Counted from the stretch's first letter, positions 1-6,162 are shown. The stretch: 8,740 nucleotides of DNA from Udaeobacter sp025935755 (GCA_036278715.1 DASUKN010000035.1:1-8740); one strand, 5' to 3'. Made by a program: numbers and translations. The notes: generated by a model from the letters alone, not told the origin.

Positions 1-386
1 TGAAGTAGCACGTAGTACCAAGTAGGCATCTCGCCTTCCGCGACTTCTTTCCAACTTTCGCGCATTGCCTTAGCCTGTTGCTCCGTGCTGAGCTGGTTCC
101 AAGCCGAAAAATTTAACTCTGCTCTGCCTTCGTTCACGTCACGGGCAATGATCCAGGAAACCGGCGCTACGCGGGAATACCACGGCCACACCGTCTCGTT
201 AGAGTGACAGTCGTAGCACGCTCGCCGCAGAACTGACGCCACTTCCGGCGATCCACCAAACTCGCCTTGCACAGGCGGGTTCGTGCGGCTGACCGGCACA
301 ACTTGAATTGCGATGAACGCCACGCAAAATGCGAGCGCAGCCCATTTAACGACATGTCCAGGACGTTTGATCGCTGCAAATCTCAT
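1..386 (-). CDS. Haem-binding CxxCH domain protein, membrane-anchored, 3'-truncated by the window edge
   Basis: The first 128 residues read from an ATG at 384-386 and continue past base 1 with no stop. Residues about 14-31 form a hydrophobic segment, a signal anchor or uncleaved signal peptide, so the rest should lie outside the cytoplasmic membrane. A single c-type haem attachment motif, CYDCH, sits at residues 57-61, followed by SNETVWPWYSRVAPVSW and later an LNFS and a MPTWYY motif. This order (CxxCH-SNET-WPWYS, then LNFSxW and MPxWYY) matches the small haem-binding domain family usually annotated Haem_bd (PF14376); the Met of MPxWYY may be a distal haem ligand. The family is found beside redox enzymes, but no electron partner can be named here. 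The ribosome site is weak (GAG a few bases upstream). It lies 437 nt beyond the alcohol dehydrogenase, so it probably has its own promoter. Confidence 0.85.
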   Translation of the reverse strand, partial: MRFAAIKRPGHVVKWAALAFCVAFIAIQVVPVSRTNPPVQGEFGGSPEVASVLRRACYDCHSNETVWPWYSRVAPVSWIIARDVNEGRAELNFSAWNQLSTEQQAKAMRESWKEVAEGEMPTWYYVLL

Positions 387-823
387 CTTGCTCTAAGAGG
401 AACACCATGAAGCGTGAGACACTCTACGGTCCTTGCGTTTCTTGATGCAAAAATTGTTACGCTGCGAATGGCGGAGGGATGGCCAGCAACTGGTGTCGCT
501 CGAACTCAAAAACGTAAAGACCCATGTCGGTATCCCAGTTTGTATCGTGTGGTGCAGCGTTTATCGGTGACGATTTACATGTGCATAATTGTGATTGCGC
601 ATGCGAACGGAACAAAACCAGAGATGTTTCGCTCCGCTCAACATGACAAGGATCTCTCGTCAAACACCATGGCTGGCATCTTCACCGCTATAAGTACGGG
701 TCTGCGCGATATTTGATAAACAAATGCGTGGTCAGAGTAACTCAGCACAATGCAAAATTTCTTCGCAACTCCGCTAAGGCTCAGATGCGCGTGAGAAGTT
801 TCGAATGCAAATCGTTGGCTGCA
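387..823. other. Long intergenic gap without a supported gene
   Basis: This stretch separates the alcohol dehydrogenase stop from the haem protein start. Open frames exist on both strands, but none has a good ribosome site or a recognisable protein. The longest minus-strand frame is partly encoded by the repeat-like element at 621-656. A 12-codon frame on the plus strand (407-445) does have a good Shine-Dalgarno (AAGAGG, 6 nt before ATG), but its peptide is unremarkable. I see no convincing terminator hairpin after the dehydrogenase. A weak promoter-like pair for the haem gene (TTGCAT, 18 nt, TAGAGT on the minus strand) is too poor to call. Confidence 0.6.
621..656. repeat. Dispersed-repeat-like imperfect palindrome
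   Basis: The core ATGTT at 624-628 pairs with AACAT at 640-644, around GC/GC and short mismatches, and GAGAT at 621-625 pairs with ATCTC at 652-656. Read on the minus strand it gives a string of the form GTCATGTTGAGCGGAGCGAAAC. From memory this resembles short intergenic repeats scattered through many environmental genomes, which yield spurious peptides containing HVERSETS. Only one copy is in this window, so its repeat status rests on recall rather than on the sequence here. Confidence 0.45.
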
Positions 824-1888
824 CTATGGCCTGATTGTCACTTTGAGGCAGCCATCACGGCGCGAACCGAAGACGTCGTATGCTTCAACGATGTCTTCGA
901 GTTTGAAACTGTGCGTTAACAGGGGCAGTGGATCGAAGCGTTCCGATTGCACCATCGACATCAGCCGGCGCATGCGTTCCTTTCCGCCGGGGCACAATGT
1001 GGTCACGATTTTATAATCGCCGATGCCGGCTGCGAAGGCATCATATGGCAACTGAAGCTTACCCGAGTAAACACCGAGGCTGCTCAACGTGCCGCCCGGT
1101 CTGAGGCAACGCAAAGCATTCTCAAATGTTGACTGAAGCCCAAGCGCTTCGATCGCCACATCTGTCCCGCCATCGGTAAGCTTCTTGATTTCAGCAACCA
1201 CGTCGCATTCGTTAGGGTCGAGCACCACGTGCGCGCCCATTCGTTTGGACATTTCCATGCGAACGGGATCACCTTCGACGCCGATGATGAATGCAGCGCC
1301 CATCAATTTCGCACCGGCTGTACCGCACAATCCGATTGGGCCTTGCGCAAAAACCGCAACCATATCGCCGATGCGAATGTTTGCCGATTCCGCGCCACTG
1401 AATCCGGTTGAAGCTATGTCAGCAAGTAACACCACTTGTTGATCGGTGAGTTCGTTCGGAATCCTGGCGAGATTCGCCTGCGCATTGGGGACCAGCAGAT
1501 ATTCGGCTTGCGCGCCGTTGATGGTGTTGCCGAAACGCCAGCCACCGATTGCTTCCACACCTTCGCCATGACCACATTGAGCCCATTGCGCGGATAAACA
1601 GGCACGACACTGACCGCACGGCGTAATAGCACCCACCAGAACGCGATCCCCAACGTTATATCCAGACAATCCGTCGCCAAGTTCCTCGATTACTCCCACA
1701 GGTTCGTGTCCGATCACCAGCCCTGGCGTCACCGGATACTCGCCGCGGAGGATGTGCAGATCCGTCCCGCAGATCGTGGTCAGTGTGATTCGAATCAACG
1801 CTTCCCCGACGCCTGCCGTCGGTCGCGGCACTTCTTCGATGCCGATCTGGTTTGGTCCGCGAAACACATTCGCTTTCATTGTTAGCAT
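824..1888 (-). CDS. Zinc-dependent alcohol dehydrogenase (medium-chain dehydrogenase/reductase family)
   Basis: A cytoplasmic oxidoreductase that interconverts alcohols and aldehydes or ketones with a nicotinamide cofactor. Numbered from the upstream ATG at 1894, the catalytic zinc ligands are Cys42 (in CGTDLH), His63 and neighbouring Glu64 (in GHE), and Asp159 (in LADIASTGFSGAE). The structural-zinc cysteines are 93, 96, 99 and 107 (CGQCRAC, then C). The Rossmann fold runs from about residue 177, with a GPIGLCG turn near 185-191. The GWRF block, the ADIASTGF block and the LCPGGKERM block resemble the Thermoanaerobacter/Clostridium secondary alcohol dehydrogenase branch. Those enzymes use NADP with a Gly-Ser-Arg after strand 2; here the match is Glu207-Gly-Asp, which favours NAD. 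The length is normal. The first ATG (1894) is only 3 nt from GGAGG, whereas the ATG at 1888 has a 9-nt spacer, so I start there. It is the last gene of a four-gene operon, closely following the receiver gene. The substrate is unknown. Confidence 0.9.
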   Translation of the reverse strand: MLTMKANVFRGPNQIGIEEVPRPTAGVGEALIRITLTTICGTDLHILRGEYPVTPGLVIGHEPVGVIEELGDGLSGYNVGDRVLVGAITPCGQCRACLSAQWAQCGHGEGVEAIGGWRFGNTINGAQAEYLLVPNAQANLARIPNELTDQQVVLLADIASTGFSGAESANIRIGDMVAVFAQGPIGLCGTAGAKLMGAAFIIGVEGDPVRMEMSKRMGAHVVLDPNECDVVAEIKKLTDGGTDVAIEALGLQSTFENALRCLRPGGTLSSLGVYSGKLQLPYDAFAAGIGDYKIVTTLCPGGKERMRRLMSMVQSERFDPLPLLTHSFKLEDIVEAYDVFGSRRDGCLKVTIRP

Positions 1889-1897
1889 TTCCATCCA

Positions 1898-1902
1898 CCT
1901 CC
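1898..1902 (-). promoter_or_regulatory. Shine-Dalgarno site of the alcohol dehydrogenase
   Basis: The minus strand reads GGAGG here. It is 9 nt from the ATG at 1886-1888 and only 3 nt from the ATG at 1892-1894, so it favours the shorter protein. A third in-frame ATG at 1877-1879, where family members often start, lies too far away. The site lies just before the stop codon of the receiver gene (1904-1906) in genomic coordinates, that is, immediately downstream of it in the transcript. Confidence 0.7.
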
Positions 1903-1903
1903 G

Positions 1904-2290
1904 TTAGGCGAAAACCTGTTCCACTTCGCTGCTGCACAATTGCCGAATCGTGTTTGCCAGTTGTGTCGCTACTGCCTGTCTGGAAAGACAGGCCGAGGCT
2001 CCATTGGCGTACGCGAGAGCTTGAACGTGTTCTTCATCGTCACGAGTGATCACGATCCGAGGCAGACTCTCCCGCAAAGTGCTGATCGCATTGAGCAGCG
2101 TCATCCTATGAGGGCCGTGTTCGAAGTCGACTATGGTCACATCGAGATCTTTCACGCCGCAGATCATTTCCAGCGCATCGCCGGCGTCGTGCGTCAGATG
2201 GCTTATTGCACCGATTTCCGACAGCGCGTCGGCGACTAATTCTTCCACCTCGCTGTCGTTGGTGAGCAGAAGCATGATTGGCGTCTTCAT
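1904..2290 (-). CDS. Stand-alone, degenerate response-regulator receiver domain
   Basis: A 128-aa protein with the CheY-like receiver layout and no output domain. A hydrophobic first strand (PIMLLLTND) carries Asn11-Asp12 in place of the usual acidic pair. The third strand ends VTIVDFEHG, with Asp55 at the expected phosphorylation site. Strand 4 ends IVIT with the switch Thr at 82. The last conserved position is weakened: where receivers have a Lys before Pro (GADDYLxKP), this one has GASACLSRQ, so the invariant Lys appears to be absent. It may be phosphorylated poorly or act as a binding module. Its ATG overlaps the stop of the universal stress protein gene by 4 nt (ATGA), implying translational coupling, and the alcohol dehydrogenase follows within about 10-15 nt. 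No histidine kinase is visible in the window. Receiver identity is fairly sure; its signalling role is inference. Confidence 0.75.
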   Translation of the reverse strand: MKTPIMLLLTNDSEVEELVADALSEIGAISHLTHDAGDALEMICGVKDLDVTIVDFEHGPHRMTLLNAISTLRESLPRIVITRDDEEHVQALAYANGASACLSRQAVATQLANTIRQLCSSEVEQVFA

Positions 2291-2964
2291 GCTTCCAGTG
2301 TGACGACTAAAAATGATTCCCGCTTTTCAGGAATTGCGAAATGCCACGCGTTTCTTGTGCCTCCCCATTTTGGCTGCGGTAAAAATTTAAAAGATGTTTG
2401 GAGCTCTAGCTGGCTCACCGCGTCCTTCGGCATTCGTTGAAATGACGGCACCACGAGAACCGGGCATCGCGCATGCCGTGCGGTTTTTTCAGCAATGCTG
2501 CCGAGGAAGGCACGGCGCAAGCCGGTTCGACCATGAGTGGAAATGACAATCAGATCGGCGCATTGCTTCTCAGCGGCTTCGTAGATTGCGGCGGGGCAGT
2601 ACCCGGCAACGGAAAAGGAGTCTACTTTGACATCATCGAAATCGACTGGCTTGAAAAAAGCTTGCATCCGACCGCCACAACGGCGTCGTGCTGCCTTCAG
2701 GTAAGCAGGTGAATCGTAATGGCCGTCGCCCGTTGTCATCATAACCGGACCGAGATCCGTCACGTGCAGCACCGTGACGCGCGCACCGACTTCCCTTGCG
2801 AGTCTGATCGCATATTTCAAACCTGGCAGCGAACAGTCGGAGAAATCAACCGGAACCAGAATCGTGCGGATCAATTGTTGGACTCCACTGGGGCGTGGAG
2901 TTGAGGCAGTTTTCATTGCAGAAGTTTTGAAATAGTGCCGACGGGTTTGCATTTGCGTTCTCAT
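2287..2964 (-). CDS. Universal stress protein, single UspA domain with N- and C-terminal extensions
   Basis: A cytoplasmic UspA-family protein of 225 aa. The domain starts at about residue 32 with ILVPVDFSDCS and ends near 173 with PVLVVPS. The nucleotide-loop signature is HGRTGLRRAFLGS at 144-156, i.e. Gly followed by nine residues and Gly-Ser, as in ATP-binding Usp proteins, although the first Gly of the full motif is Ser142. About 31 residues precede the domain and about 52 follow it, so it is longer than the usual 140-160 aa. The start at 2964 is supported because its ATG overlaps the TGA of the preceding small membrane-protein gene (ATGA, 2961-2964); the internal ATG at 2916 has no ribosome site. 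Its own stop overlaps the receiver start in the same way. It closely resembles the second half of the tandem Usp at 6163-7272. Such proteins help cells endure starvation, hypoxia or other stress; the specific role here is unknown. Confidence 0.9.
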   Translation of the reverse strand: MRTQMQTRRHYFKTSAMKTASTPRPSGVQQLIRTILVPVDFSDCSLPGLKYAIRLAREVGARVTVLHVTDLGPVMMTTGDGHYDSPAYLKAARRRCGGRMQAFFKPVDFDDVKVDSFSVAGYCPAAIYEAAEKQCADLIVISTHGRTGLRRAFLGSIAEKTARHARCPVLVVPSFQRMPKDAVSQLELQTSFKFLPQPKWGGTRNAWHFAIPEKRESFLVVTLEA

Positions 2965-3137
2965 GGGTTTCGGTGCGTCACCGCGATATTGACGATCGCT
3001 TCGGCGAATGCACCGATGGCGATCATTAAAGCCACAAGAAAAAAGACCGGATGAATTTCAATCCCAAGCCAGATGGCCAACGCTATCAGCAGAGTCGCCC
3101 TTGTCGGTTCCACGATTGTAAGCAGCGCTTTCTTCAT
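2961..3137 (-). CDS. 58-aa two-helix membrane protein heading the stress operon
   Basis: A small gene with a strong Shine-Dalgarno (AAAGGAGG, 4 nt before the ATG at 3135-3137). It ends with a TGA that overlaps the universal stress protein ATG by 4 nt, which strongly suggests it is translated. The product begins MKKALLTIVEPTR. It has a hydrophobic stretch at about residues 14-27, a short polar turn (EIHP), a second helix at about 31-53 and a basic end (THRNP). Both termini are likely cytoplasmic if the Lys and Arg residues follow the positive-inside rule. I recognise no family. As first gene of the operon it might tether, sense for, or simply be co-expressed with the stress protein and receiver. 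Its ribosome site lies within a potential hairpin (3140-3163). Confidence 0.75.
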   Translation of the reverse strand: MKKALLTIVEPTRATLLIALAIWLGIEIHPVFFLVALMIAIGAFAEAIVNIAVTHRNP

Positions 3138-3139
3138 AA

Positions 3140-3163
3140 AGCCTCCTTTGTCGATAGGAGGCT
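3140..3163 (-). promoter_or_regulatory. Hairpin that would sequester the Shine-Dalgarno of the small membrane-protein gene
   Basis: In the transcript, AGCCUCCU and AGGAGGCU form a perfect 8-bp stem around the loop AUCGACAA. The 3' arm is the Shine-Dalgarno sequence itself, and the start codon follows 2 nt after the stem. If folded, the structure would block ribosome entry at the first gene of a translationally coupled operon, so it could act as a thermometer-like or protein- or RNA-controlled switch. The complementarity is visible directly; the regulation is inference. Confidence 0.6.
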
Positions 3164-3168
3164 AGCCC

Positions 3169-3229
3169 GGCTAAATTCGCCGCGATAACCGCACTTTGGC
3201 TTTCACAGAGCAAAAATTGCGATTTAGCC
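3169..3229. repeat. Inverted repeat in the operon leader
   Basis: GGCTAAAT at 3169-3176 is the exact reverse complement of ATTTAGCC at 3222-3229. The match extends to GGCTAAATTCGC against GCGATTTAGCC with one unpaired T. The 45-nt interior also holds a short GCAA-AAA-TTGC palindrome at 3210-3220. It lies between the Nramp-like stop and the small membrane-protein start. It may fold in the 5' leader or mark regulator sites; no promoter hexamers near it are good enough to call. Confidence 0.45.
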
Positions 3230-3274
3230 GTCACAGGGGAAAAGCGAAGCTGTTTGGCACAGCGCACGAATCCT

Positions 3275-4543
3275 TCAAAATATGAACATGCCGATTGCCG
3301 CGCCGAACATCAATAAGGTAGCAAACGAAACCACGGCGACGCTGGCGCGCGAGCTCGGCTGTCCCTTCATCAGAGTGGAATCGAAGGCCGCGAAAATGAT
3401 TCCGAGAAGGAGAAAAGGCGCGAGCAATCCGTTGATGATGGCGGTCCAGTAAAGCGCGCGCACTGGATTGACCCGTAGCAGATCCATGGCGATCCCCACG
3501 CCTGTTGATACGATGATCACGAGATAAAAATGCCGCGCGCCTGTATATCGCCGGTCAAGGCCTTCGCGCCACCCGAAAGTTTCGGCAAGCGCGTACGCAG
3601 CCGAGCCGGTGAGTGTAGGAATCGCCAGCAAACCGACACCGACGATGCCGAGGGTGAAGAGGGTGGCCGCAAATTTCCCGGCGAGTGGCGTGAGCGCCAG
3701 CGCCGCGTCTTTGGTGTTTTGAATGTTCGTTAGGCCATGTTCGTGCAGGGTGAGCGCGGTGGTCAGGATGATGAAGAACATCACCAAATTAGAAAAGAAT
3801 GTACCGAGATCGACGTCGACCTTGCGTGTGATGATTTCACGCCGATTGGCGTGAAAACGCTGGTATAACATCCGGCGACCTTTGGCTTTGTCTTCCTCCA
3901 CTTCCTGCGACGCCTGCCAGAAAAACAAATACGGGCTGATTGATGTGCCGAGGATCGCGACGAGCGTGCTCCATTCATCGTGATTCTTCGGCCAGGAGGG
4001 AATGAATGTTGCATGCGCGACGATGCGCCAGTCGGGACGAATAATGAAGCCGGTGATGACGTACGCAAAAAGCACAAGCGCGAGCCATTTCAAAATCGCC
4101 GCGATCTGATGATACCGGAAAAAGATGGTCGCCAGCGAAATGCCAATACCGAAAAGAATGACAAAAACGTGCGAGTTGATGCGGGTCAACATTTCCGCGG
4201 CATCTGCCATTCCGGAGAGGTCCGCGCCCACGTTGATGGAATTGGCAACGAAAAGCGCGATCGCGGATCCCATAATTAGCGGGCGCGGGAACTTCCGATG
4301 TAACGCGCCGGCCAGACCGCGGCCGGTGACCATTCCGATGCGCGCGCACATCATTTGAACGAACGCCATGAGTGGCCACAGAATCAGCGCGGTCCATAAT
4401 AGCGCCAGGCCGTGCTGTGCGCCGGCGATGGAATAGGTTGCAATCCCGGAGGGATCGTCGTCCGCAGCACCGGTAATGATTCCAGGGCCTAACGAGGAGA
4501 GAAACCGCTTCAGGAGTCCGGGCCTTGACTGCTCGGCACACAT
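3275..4543 (-). CDS. Nramp-superfamily divalent-cation transporter relative with non-canonical metal-site motifs
   Basis: A 422-aa polytopic inner-membrane protein with about eleven hydrophobic helices. Helix 1 carries the superfamily hallmark region GPGIITGAADDDPSG (residues 19-33) followed by ATYSIAGAQHG, and helix 2 ends ARIGMVTGRGLAG, both typical of Nramp/MntH proteins. Canonical Nramps have DPGN in helix 1 and MPH in helix 6. Here the matching residues are DPSG (30-33) and Ser203-Pro204-Tyr205 within LGTSISPYLFFWQASQEVEE. The Met that selects transition metals and the nearby His are therefore gone. I recall a large bacterial clade with exactly these DPSG/SPY motifs, annotated only as a divalent metal transporter; its substrate is unknown to me. 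The ATG at 4541-4543 has no clear Shine-Dalgarno, but an in-frame stop just upstream excludes a longer start. The gene lies 101 nt after the two-helix membrane protein. Confidence 0.88.
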   Translation of the reverse strand: MCAEQSRPGLLKRFLSSLGPGIITGAADDDPSGIATYSIAGAQHGLALLWTALILWPLMAFVQMMCARIGMVTGRGLAGALHRKFPRPLIMGSAIALFVANSINVGADLSGMADAAEMLTRINSHVFVILFGIGISLATIFFRYHQIAAILKWLALVLFAYVITGFIIRPDWRIVAHATFIPSWPKNHDEWSTLVAILGTSISPYLFFWQASQEVEEDKAKGRRMLYQRFHANRREIITRKVDVDLGTFFSNLVMFFIILTTALTLHEHGLTNIQNTKDAALALTPLAGKFAATLFTLGIVGVGLLAIPTLTGSAAYALAETFGWREGLDRRYTGARHFYLVIIVSTGVGIAMDLLRVNPVRALYWTAIINGLLAPFLLLGIIFAAFDSTLMKGQPSSRASVAVVSFATLLMFGAAIGMFIF

Positions 4544-4591
4544 GGTCGGGACACTTTAATTGGCGTCGGTGACGTTGGCGAGCAGGCGTCG

Positions 4592-4604
4592 CTTCGTGAC
4601 GAAG
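4592..4604. promoter_or_regulatory. Perfect 6+1+6 palindrome upstream of the Nramp-like gene
   Basis: CTTCGTGACGAAG is a perfect inverted repeat with one central base, 48 nt upstream of the transporter start. Such a short spacer suits a dimeric regulator site better than an RNA hairpin. No regulator is identifiable and a 12-bp symmetry could arise by chance. Confidence 0.3.
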
Positions 4605-4644
4605 ATGAAATGCACGTGCCTCTCATTAGCACACGACCTGCAGC

Positions 4645-5187
4645 CTATGTTCGTTTTCGCACTTCCACATGCATTCGGCTCAGCTTCTGATAGAGACGAC
4701 CTTTGCGCAGGAGCGGCCACCATTCGTAGAGGAAGATTTCCATGGGGCGCCACATCGCCACCCAACCGGCGATGATCAAGCCCTCCCGAAGAATGATCGG
4801 TAACGTTCCCGAGCGTAGCTGCAATAATTGGCTCGTGAGGACACACGCCACCAGAAACGCCAGGCCGATGATCAGACTGTCCCGGCCTCGTTTAAGGAGA
4901 TAGCGAAACTCGAACCGGTTCAGCTCTTCCCGGTAGGCGAAATAATTATGCACAGCGGTCTCGACCAGATGCTGTGCGTCTCCGTGCGCGGGGAGCTGGT
5001 TTACGTAAACGACCAGGGCGACCGGATCGTAGCGCGGAAATTCTCGCGCCCAACCGACGATAAATTCTTCCGCATCATCATCGAGATCTCTCTCATGGAA
5101 CGGCGAAGGATCCATGGAGTTGAACAATTGCTCGATTCGATCAACAAAAACTTCGATGCGATGCTGCGTTTTCCTGGCCGACTTCAA
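4645..5187 (-). CDS. Uncharacterised two-helix membrane protein with conserved NSMDPSPFHERDLD and GWVAMWRP motifs
   Basis: A 180-aa protein starting at TTG (5185-5187). An in-frame TGA four codons upstream leaves no longer start, and the next ATG (residue 25) would cut into the conserved block. The soluble N-terminal part holds NSMDPSPFHERDLD at 23-36, followed by a segment containing EEFIVGWAREFP. A helix with EELNRFEFRYLLKRGRDS leads into two membrane segments at about 104-122 and 130-148. Then come GWVAMWRPMEIFLYEWWP (141-158) and a basic C-terminus. I recall these motifs from a widespread family of hypothetical bacterial membrane proteins but can give neither a family number nor a function. 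It starts 9 nt after the stop of the secreted-protein gene and precedes the Nramp-like gene, so the three may be co-transcribed. Identity as a real gene is secure; the role is unknown. Confidence 0.8.
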   Translation of the reverse strand: MKSARKTQHRIEVFVDRIEQLFNSMDPSPFHERDLDDDAEEFIVGWAREFPRYDPVALVVYVNQLPAHGDAQHLVETAVHNYFAYREELNRFEFRYLLKRGRDSLIIGLAFLVACVLTSQLLQLRSGTLPIILREGLIIAGWVAMWRPMEIFLYEWWPLLRKGRLYQKLSRMHVEVRKRT

Positions 5188-5196
5188 GTTAACGAC

Positions 5197-6087
5197 TCAT
5201 TCCAGCCGTCGTGACGACAGCGGCACAAGCTTTGCGCAGACGTCGTGGACTTTTTGAACTGTTTCTTTGGACAGAGGTCCACTTTCACTTTCAACGAGTG
5301 AACGAATTGTCTGTATGCCCTCGAGCAGTTTTACCACAATGGGGCGGGCTCGGATGTCACCGCTCATGGCATGGAGTTGTTCCTCCAAATGACCAATCAG
5401 CGCGGGTTGGCGAATAAGATTCGAACGTTCGGGTGAATAATTCTGAAGTACCAACGCGGAAAGAGCCTCGGTGCCGCGCAACCATCCGCCAAGGCTTACC
5501 AACTGAGCGAGATCTGCGCTCTTGATTTCAATCATGCCGGCTTCGAGATCTGATAACACTCCATCCCACTCTTTTCGCGCTTCGGGCCATTGATCCTTTT
5601 CGGCAAACTCCACGATGCTGCGACTGCGCCGAAGTGCGCGATCGCGAACGCCAAGTCCTCCTGCCAACGAGAGCACGGTTTTTCCGAGATTTTGAACTTC
5701 TGTGGAATCTTTCGCTTCCATTGCAATGAAACCTTCCGCTATGACAACGCCGAGCAGCGTTGCGATCTGGGCCTGGTCACCACGGGATTTCCAGCGGACC
5801 ACTTCAGGACGTTTCACCGCCGTCCAGTTCGCGTCACGGAATTGGTCGAGAGACCGAAATATCTCTTTCGGTACCGGTACTACCAGTCCATGCACCTCCG
5901 TCGCTTGTGACGGCAGCGAGCTGTTTTGCTGGGAGGGCGTTTGCGCCAATACCGACGTGGCAAGAACGACCTGAATCAGGATCAATAGCTTCGGTGCCGA
6001 TAGAACCGCTCGGGAACGCTTCTTCTGCGTAACCCGTCTCCCATCCTTCCTTTTGCTCAAGTAGTTCAACAGCGGAAGTATGATCAT
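5197..6087 (-). CDS. Secreted or periplasmic protein of unknown function
   Basis: A 296-aa protein I do not recognise. A long basic N-terminal region (KRKDGRR, QKKRSR) precedes a hydrophobic core (LLILIQVVLATSVLA, residues 34-48) and a likely signal-peptidase site at VLA|QT, so the mature part should be periplasmic or exported. A Ser/Gln-rich linker (50-62) follows. The rest is mostly predicted helical, with many Leu, Glu and Arg and repeated heptad-like stretches but no catalytic motif that I can see. The start at 6087 has GAGG 3 nt upstream. The n-region of over 30 residues is unusually long, so translation might really start further in, but no better start with a ribosome site exists. It closely precedes the two-helix membrane protein (9-nt gap) and lies 75 nt after the tandem stress protein. 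Confidence 0.75.
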   Translation of the reverse strand: MIILPLLNYLSKRKDGRRVTQKKRSRAVLSAPKLLILIQVVLATSVLAQTPSQQNSSLPSQATEVHGLVVPVPKEIFRSLDQFRDANWTAVKRPEVVRWKSRGDQAQIATLLGVVIAEGFIAMEAKDSTEVQNLGKTVLSLAGGLGVRDRALRRSRSIVEFAEKDQWPEARKEWDGVLSDLEAGMIEIKSADLAQLVSLGGWLRGTEALSALVLQNYSPERSNLIRQPALIGHLEEQLHAMSGDIRARPIVVKLLEGIQTIRSLVESESGPLSKETVQKVHDVCAKLVPLSSRRLE

Positions 6088-6162
6088 AATCCTCGATGCC
6101 GTCGAATCGCTTTCCTCAGCCGAACTCTGCGAGCACTCAAGCTCGGACCGAGAACTCCGGGA

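Noticed and set aside
407..445. 12-codon plus-strand frame with a good Shine-Dalgarno, possible leader peptide
   Set aside because: No codon bias of an attenuator, no terminator pair and no plus-strand gene downstream.
414..716. Plus-strand open frame of 100 codons and overlapping minus-strand frame 457-663 in the intergenic gap
   Set aside because: No ribosome site at the GTG or ATG, no recognisable protein, and both run through the repeat-like element that typically creates such spurious peptides.
3200..3240. Two TCACAG boxes as a possible Crp/Fnr-type operator
   Set aside because: They are direct rather than inverted and wrongly spaced; no TGTGA-N6-TCACA arrangement.
3975..4541. Minus-strand frame of 188 codons inside the transporter gene
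   Set aside because: Shifted frame of the Nramp-like gene; Arg-rich, no hydrophobic helices.
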